From Microbotryum silenes-acaulis (lineage: Eukaryota > Basidiomycota > Microbotryomycetes > Microbotryales > Microbotryaceae), in the NCBI GenBank assembly GCA_003665825.1, contig QPFY01000061.1, positions 1-25,640 of the forward strand: DNA of 25,640 bases, given 5' to 3'. The position numbers and the translations under genes were made by a program. Shown here in pieces: positions 1 to 10,226 of this stretch; position 1 is the first letter of the stretch; every line of letters starts with the position of its first letter. The notes beneath the pieces are model-generated. The model was not told where the DNA came from, ran no database searches, and was given only the letters and a program-made list of their open reading frames with translations.

Positions 1-126
1 GACCGTGCACCTCGATTTGGCGGTTTTGCCAAATAACTGGATTTCAGCAGTGCACGAGCAATTGACCGTGCACCTCGATTTGGCGGTTTTGCCAAATAAC
101 TGGATTTCAGCAGTGCACGAGCAATT
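1..126. repeat. Two-copy 63-bp tandem repeat at the left edge
   Basis: Two identical 63-bp units lie head to tail (1-63 and 64-126), with the left one starting at the window edge, so the true array may be longer. Each unit carries a 7-bp hairpin (ATTTGGC, six-base loop, GCCAAAT) and two GTGCAC palindromes. Because 63 is a multiple of three, the array gives a spurious repeated reading frame (5-214, +) that resembles no protein. Two more short inverted repeats follow immediately: CAGTGCA/TGCACTG (111-117 and 132-138) and TGGAAT/ATTCCA (156-161 and 172-177). This could be a satellite or the edge of a mobile element; the sequence does not decide. Confidence 0.85.
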
Positions 127-1844
127 TCCCCTGCACTGTCAATTTTCATTTTCACTGGAATTTGGGGTTCTATTCCAAAATGTATCCCGGAATTGGGCTC
201 TACCCCACCTATGATACCTATATACTTCCCCCATCCGCCGAGCGGCTGCGGAGGTACTTCTGTGGTCAATTGAGGCCCGAAGCGCATTGGGGGAGCGAAT
301 GTGGAGACTAACCTGCGGGTTGAGAATAAGGCGATCGTGGGGTTGGCATTCACGGTGAGTAGGTCGGATGATGACAGTGAGTGCAAGGCAATCGAGCACG
401 AGTGCGGTGGAAGGTCGAGGCTGCCACTGCGAGGGGCGAGCGGATTGCTACTTTGCACGTCGTGGTGATACGAAGGGTACGGACAGGGGGGGGGGGACCG
501 CGCTGCAGAGGTTTGTCAGTTCGGCCGGTCGACCGGTGCATCGGACCGAACGTCGACGGATGGGCGTCGATCAAATAAATGTTCGGACAAACTCCGAGCT
601 TGCGGCGTCGAGGAAACTCGTTGATTCGATCAAGAAAGAGATGTGACAGCGAGTGATTACAGTCGAGCGATTGGTCGACACTGACGACGCGAAGGGACGA
701 CCGTGGGCGTGGCCGAGGTGATCGTCACAGGCCGACAGTGCGGCAATGTGGGTCGAGTGATGTGTACATCGATGCGAAGCCTCAAGAAGGCTGATCATCT
801 CTTCGATGTTGCTGATGACAGATGCGCAGAGTAGGGTCGTACAAGTCACAGAGCAGTGTGATGCGAACTTCGGATGCCAGCGAGTCGGCCAACGAGCGAT
901 CTAAACTGCGGTGATGAGCAGCAAAGACGAACATGAGGTGAGCAGATGTGGTGACCGCTGGATACTATCTGAGTGAAACACCCACCACACTTGTAGATCG
1001 TATAGCAAGTGGACTATCGGGGTCATCTCGAGGCGATCGAGCACGTGTCGCATTGACGACGCTAGAGCAATGCACCAACGTATGCAGGAGAGGGCGTTGC
1101 TGAAATCGATAACGGCTCCTCAGATTGGATGTTGAACGGATCCTGTTCAAGACGAGGGGGCCAGAGTCGTTGAAAGCCGTGTTGTAGGGTCATGCCGTGC
1201 CCGCCTCGGCCTCACCCGACGCGTCCAACACTTGTCGAGAGCGCTCAACACGGCCGTTTCCGAGTGGATGCTGTGCCATCGTGGAGAGAGGGCTTCGTGT
1301 TGGTAAGCCGCGTTGTGGGGAGGGGTGAAGATGAGTCGAATCGAGTGGAGCGAGTGGAGCGAGGGAGAGGCAGGAGGGAAAGGAGCAGCGGCGCGCGCGC
1401 GCCCAACGTCGACGATGCAGCGACAGCGACCAGAGAGTACTCCAGAGTAAGCCAGAGTAATTGAGTCTATTCAGGATGCAATATAGCACAAAATAGGGTA
1501 TAGTCGCAGTAAATAAACAGCCGGCTACGTGTCGTCAGGGTCTGCCTCACCTCACCTCCGGCGACTGCCATCCGAAGCCCGAAATGGTTTTCTGTTTCGG
1601 AGATCGCGAGTGTTCTCGGCCGAAGGCCCCTAATAAGGCCGCCCTTGCTCTCAGACGCCAACAAGGATCGGGGACAGCGCGCAAGAGCAACTGGAGAAGA
1701 GCTGGCGGGAGGACTTGGCATTTGGTATTTGGGAAGTGCACAGATATACAGCCAAAGCTCAAGTCATGCTTACGCGACATACGAGAAAACAAGCAAAAGT
1801 GTCCACCTCATAGCACCCATCGCAATCTCATCCTTCTCGGTCAC
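127..1844. other. Gene-poor stretch, no recognisable gene
   Basis: No reading frame in either direction shows a recognisable domain, and I could not assemble plausible exons. It contains a run of 11 G (486-496), an AG-rich stretch with a repeated GAGTGGAGC-type word around 1345-1370, and an alternating GC run near 1390-1402. The right end (about 1550-1844) is expected to hold the 3' untranslated region of the F-BAR gene, which ends at 1845 on the minus strand. It could contain decayed transposon sequence, but nothing here proves that. Confidence 0.5.
486..496. repeat. G11 homopolymer
   Basis: A run of 11 G in noncoding sequence. A similar 10-G run is at 24888-24897 inside the transposase remnant, where it encodes prolines on the minus strand, and a run of about 12 C lies in AP-2 sigma intron 3 (near 20971-20982). 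Lengths of such runs are poorly determined by most sequencing methods. Confidence 0.8.
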
Positions 1845-4800
1845 TCAGGTTCTCATCTCGACAAAATTCGAGGGAAACAAGCCCTGCCCCTCCCCATTCA
1901 TCCGCACGCCGTGCCACCACCCATCAGGCTAATTCAACACCGATATAAAGGAGGATCAGCGTTCCACTCCCCCTCGCAAATTCGACGACTCGTCAACTCA
2001 CCTCCGTCTTGGTGACAGCAATCACATCCCCGGCCCTGAAAGTAAACTCGTCGCCGTATAATCATGCAACGCATTGACGTAAAATTCGATCGGCTGCCCA
2101 TCTGCCGTGACCTGACCTGTCGGAAGTGGTCTTCCACCGGCTGCCGAGACGGTCGACATCGCTTGTTGTGGATGTTGAGGATGTTGTTGGTACGTCCCCT
2201 GCTGCTGGAACCCCTGTTGTTGAGGCGCGTACATCGACGCATGCGAAACGGACGAAACACCCGAATGTGTACTCGCTTTGCGATCCATACTGCCCTGCGC
2301 AGGACTGTTCGACGAAACGGACGAGAACGCCGGCGACGGCGCGTAGCTCGACGGTGAAGCTACAACCGAAGGTGGGGGCTGGAAATGTTGGGAAGGCGCG
2401 GGGGAAACGGTCGAGTAGGGTGAAGCGATGGAGACAACTGAGGGGGAGGATCGATAACTAGCTGGGTAGCCTTGGGCGACGGAGTTGTAATGCGACGCGG
2501 AGACAGGTGGAGGGGGCTGGAATTGAGGCATATAGGCACCCTGCAACGAAGGCGGAGGCGAGATCGCGCCGGCGACAGGGGAGAACGCCTGCGGACCTGG
2601 ACTCGGTGCTCGAGCGGCATACATTGGTTGGGCTTGAGGTGGTCCGAAGCTACCGACGGACGAGGGAGGAGCCCCTGATGGAACGCGATGATGACTTGAC
2701 GCCGTCGAAGGAGGGTTCGCGTACGACCCCGCTTGACCGAAGTTCGATTGCGAGCCAAAGTGGTGCGAGTACGATGCGGGAACCATCGAAGGTGGGTTCG
2801 GAGGGTGGGCCGCATATCCACGATGCTGAGGCTGCTGCTTATGCTGTGGCTGAGAGCTATAGACGTATCCATTCTGCGGACCAGCTTGAGGCGAGCTCGA
2901 TCGTTGAGGGTTCGGCGAAGGTGAATGAGGTCGCAACGCATTCGGATGGAAAGGCTGCGGACTAGGCGATCTCCCTCTCGCACCAACACCGGCATTGTTC
3001 TGACCCGTCGCAGCTGCAGAAGGGGGTCCAACCGACTGACGCTGCGCCAACCGTTCGTTCATACTCTGCCTCGACGAAGGTCGCGATGAATGACCAGTCG
3101 ACGACGAAGGGGGCGGTTGCATCATCGTCGCACTCGGGGATCGAGGTCTCGCTGACGTTGCCGAAGGGTGATGCGAGCTCTGTCTCGACGAAGGATGAGG
3201 TTGAGACCCGGGAGGAGGCTGCATCATCATCGCACTAGGTGATCTTGGTCTCGCACTCGATGACGCCGAAGGTGCTCCATTCGAAGGATGTCCCAAACTC
3301 GACTGCGAGTGCGGCTGTCTGCCTCGAAGATCCGCACTCGACCGAGGAGACGCCAATTGCTGCGCCTGGCTCTGGCTCGTATGCAACTTCTCCAACGCCT
3401 TCAGAATCGGATCCGTCTCGTAATCGTCCAACGGTCCGGGACCTGTCGGCTTGGAAGGTGTCCTCTGGTGCGTTTGGGAAGCGAGGGCTTGGGCCTGCGA
3501 TGTCGATCTGGTATACGCCGACGGCCCAGTCGGCGCCAGGTTCTCCTTTGTCGCCGAAGTCGACATCGCCTGACCTGGTCCTTCGTATCGAGCAGCGGAC
3601 ATGGCGGATTCAGTCGTATGCGAAGGCGATCTCTGGAACGCCGAGGCAGGTGCATGGCCCGCCTTCGCCGAAGATCCCGAAATAGGTCGTTCGGCATTGC
3701 TCTTGAGGTTCGCCGAAGGAGAGACGGCAAAGCGACTTGGCTCGCTGCTCAGTGCGGCATCTCCACTTCCTCGCGACGGGAGCGCACCTTGGTCAGGCAT
3801 CGAAGGCGTCATCGGCGATGTGGAAAGGGGTACATCGTTGTGCTGTTCTCGAGCAGTCGTCGTCGCGATCGGTGCGGGCTCCGGCCGAGCAGCCTGCGGA
3901 GGATTACGAATCGCCTCGGGTGCGTTTTGGAACGCTCGTCCAATATCGGTGACAGCAAGTGGAGTTTGCTGAACACCGGGGATGCGCGTCGACGATCGCT
4001 TGAAGTTGGCGATCTTGTAGTTCTGTTTGCTGGCGGTGTGCTTTTGCGAAAAGTCGACAAAAGGGAGCGGGTCTGTTCGATCGAGGAATAATGCGATGGG
4101 GATCAGTTGCACGTTCTGAGCCATGCCTACTTCCGTCCACGTATGACGACTCACCCGGAATACTCCTGCCCGTCGACGACTGCTGCACAAAGATCTTGAT
4201 GTCGGTCGTTGCATCGCACTGTTCGAGCGCAGTCCTCAGGCGCTCGGCACCATCATCCTCAGCCATCGCAACGACCGAAATGCCGTTGGCCCAGTCCCAT
4301 ACGCGGCACTTTACGAAATCGACGCGTTCCTCTTCTTGGTCTTGCGCGATCTGATTAGGACTCGAGAGGGCTAGATCAGCACAGCTTGCGCAAACAGAAC
4401 CCCAGTTCCACAGACTCACATCACAGTAATTCTTCCACGCCTCGTTCCACACGCGAGTCGTATCCTTGAGCACGCCGACATAGTTGCGATAATCGCGCTC
4501 GTTGACCTGCACGGTCTGCTGTGCCTTGTCGAGCTTGGCCTGAGCCTGTGAGTCAGACCCAGATTAGGACACTTGGCTCCCGACTATGGTGATCGTGCGT
4601 CGACGCACCTTGTCCAGTCCACGGCCTTGCAACAACGATGCTTGGGCGTGCAGGGCGTTGATGGTCATAGCGTCCTCTTCGTACTTGGCTTTGGCCTGCG
4701 GGACGAATGCACGGCCAGCACATCAGCAGCTTTCACATCTCGAGCCTCCAGACCCACTCACCTTGAGCACATGGTTCCGCTGATTCGCCAACGCTTTCCA

Positions 4801-5627
4801 CGTCTTCTCCGTCGTCGCTTGCGCCTGAGCTCGACAGCACCAGAGTCAGTTTGACCTGCTCGACGGCTCGCCTTGATCGGATGCACCCGATCCCGAGCTC
4901 ACGTTCTTCCTCGCACTCTCCCTCTTGGCGACGAAATCGGCGATCTGGACATCCTGCTGTCTGAGGAAAGCGGCAAAGTCCTGATGGGCTTTGGACTGTA
5001 CCTCGAGTTCGGACTTGGCCTGTCGGATCGCTCGTTCGAGATGGCTGGGGGTACTCGCGCAGAGTCGAGTCAGTTTCGAGGGAAGCTCTCCAGGGACTGT
5101 TTCACTCGAAGCAAACGGTATGTGACGTACGCCGTTTCACCCGTTCCAAAAGGATGCTTAGCCAACTTGAAGATCCTCTTGGCGTATTCGTCCTCGATCG
5201 TGGACCTGTTGTTCCGCCACTCGCCACAAAGTGCATCCATCAGCTCCTTCAGCTCCTTCTGCGCCCCGCCTATCCTGTTCTCCCCCGCGACTGCCCCAAA
5301 CCCAGCTCACCGTTCTTTCAACCAGGCCCTCATATCCTCCAACGATTTAGTTCCCGCCTTGATACGTCCCCACACGACCTCTACGCCTTCCTTGCCCCAC
5401 TCCTCCGCCTCCTCGTTGATCCCATTCGTCGTCCTCTTCCTCACGCCCGACGACCAGAACGCATTGCAAAAGTCCAGATCGGATTCTTTAGGCGGGGCAG
5501 AGGGGAAGTAAGGTAGTTCATGGGACGAGTGGTTCGTCGATACCGAGTTCGTGTTCGTGTTCTGGGACAGGGACTGCGTTAAGGGGGCCGAGAGGGACGC
5601 GGACGCGCTCGAGGCGACGGTGGGCAT
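1845..5627 (-). CDS. F-BAR and SH3 protein of the Cdc15/Imp2/Hof1 type (one frame break in SH3)
   Basis: Family members bind and bend plasma membrane and scaffold the cytokinetic ring or endocytic sites. Exons by phase-consistent splicing: 5311-5627, 5131-5205, 4903-5044, 4762-4824, 4609-4695, 4420-4545, 4155-4350, 2002-4072, 1845-1928; introns are 63-105 bp. About 1053 residues. The N-terminus has an FCH start (LDFCNAFW near residue 51), then the F-BAR helices to about residue 335, including STIEDEYAKRIFKLAKHPFG and DYRNYV. Residues about 340-990 are low-complexity Ser/Pro/Gln, as expected for the phosphoregulated linker. The C-terminal SH3 starts at NALHDYTA, continues as DEFTFRAGDVIAVTKTE and ends in the last exon as DGWWHG...LFPSNFVEM. 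Between DYTA and DEF (2045-2058) one base is missing modulo 3, so the literal reading stops at 2022. Because the SH3 continues perfectly in the next frame and across the last intron, I read this as a single indel and not gene loss. Start chosen as the ATG heading the FCH exon. Confidence 0.9.
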
Positions 5628-6218
5628 CGTAGAGCCTCGTCTGGTCGCGGGGGGGTTTGGCCTAGTTCGAGGTAGAGTGAAAGAGTCTGGTTTCGTGAGA
5701 GCTGGTTAGGTGTGCGCAGCCGCGAGTATGTGCAGAGCAAGAGACCAAAAGTAACTCAAACCTTGACGAGAGAGACGCGACGCCCGCCTGCCCCGCCGTA
5801 GACCGCCGTGCGCGTGACGAACGCCCAACAAGAGCGCGGCCGATCGAGCCGGGTTGAATGACGCATCCAAATTCAACAGCTTCGACCCTCGACCCTCGGA
5901 GAGACGACTCCCTCGCACCCTCCGAGTCGTCACCTGCCATAAGCGTCCACCAACTGACACACAAAACGATCGTCCTTCATTGATGATGATCTATTTCAAG
6001 GCAAAACCCAAACTAATGAAAAAGTATGAGGAAAGCAGGACGATGAATTCACAAGACACTGATGCCGCCCAACCCCGCTCGCTCCGAGAAGAAAATAAAT
6101 AGGCCACTCGGCGACAGCCACTCGGCGACGACCACTCGGCGACGACCACTCGGCGACGACCACTCGACGACAACCCATCCTCGACCTCTCCCACACCCAC
6201 TCCCCCAACAACACCGCT
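5628..6218. other. Intergenic: F-BAR promoter and phosphate transporter 3' end
   Basis: This 591-bp gap lies upstream of the F-BAR gene and downstream of the phosphate transporter; both are on the minus strand. The left part should hold the F-BAR promoter and 5' leader; the right part is transporter 3' untranslated sequence and contains the 14-bp repeat at 6104-6173. Short frames here show no recognisable protein. Confidence 0.6.
6104..6173. repeat. 14-bp minisatellite, five copies
   Basis: Five consecutive copies of CCACTCGGCGACGA. The first (6104-6117) and last (6160-6173) are slightly diverged; the three central copies are identical. It lies 45 bp downstream of the phosphate transporter stop codon, so it should be transcribed in its 3' untranslated region. 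A 14-bp unit is not a multiple of three, which argues against a coding role. Confidence 0.9.
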
Positions 6219-9200
6219 CTACATCCCCAAAGCTCTCATAATCCCATACCCAAGCGTAATGATCACCGTCGTCGCGACCACGCTCGCCGGAATACCCCTA
6301 GTAAAAAAGTCCCTCGGTTCCAAATACCGATCACCCAAATCGTCCTCGACGTTGATCGCTTGTAAGTTGGGGAACCCAGAAATGGGTAGGCCCATTCCTG
6401 CTGAACAAATGAAGGCCGTGGCAAGGATCAAGAGGGTCGGATGGCGCGTTTCCATTGCTGCTCCGATACGAGCGGCGATAGGGACGACGAGGACGGCGGC
6501 GATGCTGGGGGTGAGAGGGCAACCAACGTCCGAAGAGAGAGAGAGAGGAAACAAATTCAGTTCCCGCTGCTGCTACTTATTCCTTCGGATCGATTTCAAC
6601 CGCTACTCACGTATGACTGATCAACGTTGCGATGACCAACACGATAACGGAAAACAAGGCAAGGATGGGCCAAATGTCCAGTCCCAAAACGAGGTCCTCG
6701 ACGATCTGATCCAGGTCGTCCAACAATCCAGAGGAAAGGACGGCTTTGCCTAACGAGATACCACCCATCGCGAGGATCACGATCGACCAAGGCGAGTGAT
6801 CAAAGTCGGCTTTGCGGAGTACGCCGGATCCGTAGAAGAGTACGATGGGAATAATGGCGATGATGCCTGCGCGCAACAAGTGCAAAGACCATCAGCAAGA
6901 CCGTAAAGTTCTTAATCGATCAAGAATGTTGAAATACTCGCCCATGTCCCCGACCAGCCAAGCCAACCTCGTCTCGACGCACCACAAAACGATGGTCATA
7001 ATCGTCACGACCAAAACGAACCACTGCGTCTTCGTCCACGGATCCCGACTAACCCTCGTCGGATTAATGACCAACCCCTTACCCGAGCGATACGACCACA
7101 GCAAGATGAGCCAAATGCAAAAGATCGTTGTCGTCGCGACGGGGATCGAGACGGCGAACCAACCGAGCCAGGAGACTTGAGGATTCATGTACTCGAGCGC
7201 GATGAGGTTCTGAGGCGACGAGATGGGGGATGCTAGACCACCGATGTTGGATGCGAGTGCGATGCCGAGAATCAGAGCTTTCGAGAAGGGCGATTTCTGA
7301 GGCAGCGTTCGGAGGATCGGCTATGTGAGGACAGGAGCCCCCAGAACATCAGCACTGTTATTGATGGTAGCGATGAGTCTGGGTCCAGCCTCACCTGAAT
7401 CAAAGAATAGCACAACACGGGGGCAGCGACGTTCGAGATCCACATCGACGCAAAGCACGCGACGAGCATGTACGCCAACAAGACATACTTGGGCTTGGTC
7501 CCGGCAAGGGAGAGCACTTTGGTCGCCAAGACCTTGTCAATGTTCTGCTTCGACAACGCCGCGGCCAGGGTAAATCCACCGAGGAGAAGCATGATGGTCG
7601 GACTGAACATTTGACCAAAGATGTACTTGGTCGATTCCGAGGCGGTGAGTCGACGGTCCTCGCCGTCGGTCGAACGGATGACGCGAAGGACGACGACGAG
7701 GAAGGGGACCATCAGGGCTGTGACGAACAGCGGCACGATCTGTGACTCATACAAGACGCTCATGAGTAACCATACTCAACGCGTAGAGAATGGATTCTGT
7801 GTCTCACCTCGAGCGCCCAAAGATGGTGACGAAAGCCAACAACGCCAAACAGTTGCCCTCCTCGACGCGATCAAAAAAGCTCGAGGTTGGCAATGTCAAG
7901 AACAGCAGTACCGCGAAACCACCCCCCACAACCTGGGTATTGAGCCACGCAGGCAGCCAAGACCGACTCGCCACTCCTTCGGCGCTCTTCGTTTCGTCTC
8001 CTTTGACGATCGGCATCGCCGTTTGCTGCTCGCTTCGGTGCGCCTGTCCCAGCACCCCACCCTCGTCGTTCAAGACCAATCATCTCGCGCCAAACGGTGT
8101 TGCGTTCCCAGACGACGTGCTCGCGCAAATGGGCATTGAGCTGCTTCGTCGCTTGATCGATGTCGCCACCCGTCGCGAGGTTGGCGTAAAGCGGGACGAG
8201 CACCTTGATCGCAGACGAGAGACGTTCCTGCGTGACGGCTTCAAACGGGAAGGTCGAGTCCGACGACCTCAGACATGTAACTTGGATCGCAGCTTGGAGT
8301 TGGTGATCTTGTCATACTGTGAGGGAGTACCGCTGCGGTTCAGCTGATGCTCCTTTTGAGCTGGCCTAGACTTCTGTCCTCACTTTTTCAGGACCTTGCT
8401 CAGACCAGTGTAGTTGAGATCGACGTATTGCTTGAGCTCGGAGAGGGACTGCACGGGGCTCGACGAAGTGGTGAGCTCATCAGCACTACCTGCGAACCGC
8501 GAAGCCGTAACGACCGCAACTCACCGTAAAGAGCGCCGCGATCCTCCTCTTGTACATGATCCTCGTATCGATTGCCCAATCGCTCGTCCACCAAAGACCC
8601 CATCATCATCGTCCTCATTGGCCGTACTCCCCGCGGTAAAACGACTCGTATCTCGTTTCCTCGACGGCGTGCCGAACGACTTGGACCCGATCTTCCTCAC
8701 CGCCCTTCTGCCGAACTCGCTCGAGCGCGCCCCACCATTCTGCCCCCGTTCCTCTTCCTGAATGTGGTCGATACCCAACAGGTCGCCGGAGGTTGCACTC
8801 GCATTCGAAAGCGCTCTTGCCCTCCTTCGCCCGGCGAGCCTTCCCCACCCGAAAGCCCCTCGATGGACCTAGCGAATGAGCCGGCCCTCTTCCGCCTCGC
8901 CTTTCTCGCCTCCCTATTCGCCGGCATCATAATTCCTCGGATTCGAAAACACCTGTTCGATCGCGCCTTTGACCATCTTGCTCGTCTTGGCTGCGACGCC
9001 TTCCTCCCCTTCCTCGTCGTCATCCTGACGATCTTCCTCCGAATCGGATGCTCCGGACGTCATCCCTTGGCCACTCAAAGGGAAGTCTCATCCTCGATCC
9101 TCTCGACGTCAGCCTGCAACAAGGCCAAATCACCCAACAACTCCCTCTCCTTGGCGACGTAGAATTCAGTAATCTTGTTCAACTCTTGATCGAGCAAGCT

Positions 9201-9524
9201 CCTGAAGAGCTTGTCGTTCGATGCGGGCTTAGCACTTGCGCCATTGCCATTGCCATTGCATTGCCTAGCAGAGGCGAGTCCGCTCCTCGTTCGAGATCGG
9301 TGTATTCGGTGCGTGGGGGAGCGAGTTGCTGTTTCTCGAAACGATAGATGGCCGCTTTGAGTGCTTCGTAGCTGTAGTTGTACCGATGGAACGATCACTT
9401 TCAATTTGGGGAGGCTTATCATTGAAACTCGGACGCGCGGTCCGCACCTGGACCTGACCTACTTGAGATAATGACTCGTCCATTCAGGAACCGAGTTGAA
9501 CACCAACGAATGGGCAAACTTCAT
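6219..9524 (-). CDS. SPX-domain low-affinity phosphate transporter (Pho87/Pho90 type), N-terminal half with many indels
   Basis: Plasma-membrane phosphate uptake: a cytosolic SPX domain (binds inositol pyrophosphates) followed by an ion-transporter domain of the divalent anion/Na+ symporter family. The start at 9524 gives MKFAHSLVFNSVPEWTSHYL, then after an intron YEALKAAIYRFEKQQL. Further SPX blocks are DKLFRSLLDQELNKI (9160-9230), AIDTRIMYKRRIAALF (8526-8580), LKQYVDLNYTGLSKVLKK (8384-8440), YDKITNSKLRSK and HLREHVVWERNTVW. The membrane half is intact: IVPLFVTALMVP, ASMWISNVAAP, ASNIGGLASPISSPQN, and MGLPISGFPN near the end. Exons from the right: 9463-9524, 8525-9371, about 8383-8448, 7808-8316, 7395-7739, 6942-7320, 6611-6866, 6219-6504; about 915 residues. 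Between 7815 and 9265 about eleven one-base frame breaks interrupt the SPX half, yet conserved blocks and splice sites persist. Intron 6867-6941 appears to be GC-AG. A recent pseudogene is possible; sequencing error is more likely. Confidence 0.88.
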
Positions 9525-10226
9525 ACTGCCGAAACCTCTCGAGTCGTTCGACCACCCGGATGGACTGGAAGCGAGGTGGTGATTCGTACGTCGTCGTGCT
9601 GCTCGTCGTGCTCGTCGTGCTCGTCGTGCTCGTGGTCGTGGTCGTGGTCGTGGTGATGATGGTTGTCGTCGAGCCGAGCAAGTTCCCAAGCCTGTTGGGG
9701 AGGCGACTCGGGAGAAGTGAAGTATCGTACAAGCTGGTGCAACCAAGAGCGAGACACGGTGACCAAATCACGGAGAGTGGTCGGGACAATTGAGGCGTGA
9801 TTGATTCCGAGTCGAGTGCGCAGTGAAGCGGGCGGAAACTCCAAAGCGGGCGCCCAACGCGCGGCTCGGCACCGCAAGCCTTGGCACCGTAATTCGCCAT
9901 TTAGACTTTTGCTTCGTGTCATTAGCATCGATTCTCATCAGAGTCCGCAGACGACCTCTTTCATCTCTTTGATTGCATGTCACATCGAAAACGAAGGATC
10001 ACCCTCGATCCTGACCATGCAGTCAAGATGGTCACTCGGACTCTCTCTTTCAGCTCGTACATCCATTTACCCAAGTCGGAGGAGGAGGAGCGCCTTCACG
10101 AACCTCGGCGGCGAGCCCCTTTTTTTTTTGTCGATCTCCAAGAACAAACACTCGTTCCCAAACTATCATGACCAATGAAATCTCAATCCCATCCTCCTCT
10201 CCCCCCTTCTTTCCAACCCACCCTCT
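9525..10226. other. Intergenic: phosphate transporter promoter and peptidase 3' end
   Basis: This 702-bp gap is upstream of the phosphate transporter and downstream of the M3 peptidase, both on the minus strand. The part nearest 9525 holds the transporter leader with its microsatellite; the part below 10226 is the peptidase 3' untranslated region. A T9 run occurs near 10121. No reading frame resembles a known protein, and I saw no regulatory motif convincing enough to name. Confidence 0.55.
9590..9671. repeat. CGT/GGT-rich microsatellite in the transporter leader
   Basis: Three copies of the 9-mer CTCGTCGTG are followed by about four copies of the 6-mer GTCGTG and a decayed tail. It sits 66-147 bp upstream of the phosphate transporter start codon, so on the transcribed strand it is a CAC/GAC-rich tract in the promoter or 5' leader. 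Copy number is likely variable between strains. Confidence 0.85.

Noticed and set aside
5..214. A 69-residue frame with an internal repeat
   Set aside because: The repetition comes only from the 63-bp tandem repeat being a multiple of three; there is no homology, and the rest of the frame is not protein-like.
1584..2015. A 143-residue plus-strand frame beyond the F-BAR 3' end
   Set aside because: It overlaps the last exon and last intron of the F-BAR gene on the opposite strand and shows no recognisable domain.
3288..4091. A 267-residue Arg-rich frame on the plus strand
   Set aside because: It lies opposite the Ser/Pro/Gln-rich linker of the F-BAR protein; the composition is what the complement of Ser-rich codons gives, and no domain is visible.
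4127..4154. A 28-nt intron in the F-BAR gene ending at GTAG
   Set aside because: The same donor with the acceptor at 4073 gives an 82-nt intron of normal size, keeps phase and yields the expected family sequence GRSIPDPLPFVDF.
7871..8203. A separate small protein starting LVPLYANLATGG
   Set aside because: It is the middle of the SPX domain of the phosphate transporter, isolated only by flanking frame breaks.
8490..8524. A 35-nt intron in the SPX region
   Set aside because: Using the acceptor at 8449 gives a 76-nt intron and joins IAALFT directly to SLSELKQYVDLNYTG in phase, as in the family.
1845..9524. Programmed ribosomal frameshifting as an explanation for the frame breaks
   Set aside because: There is no common slippery heptamer or downstream structure, both gains and losses occur, and the sites differ in sequence and position. 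Scattered one-base indels explain them more simply.
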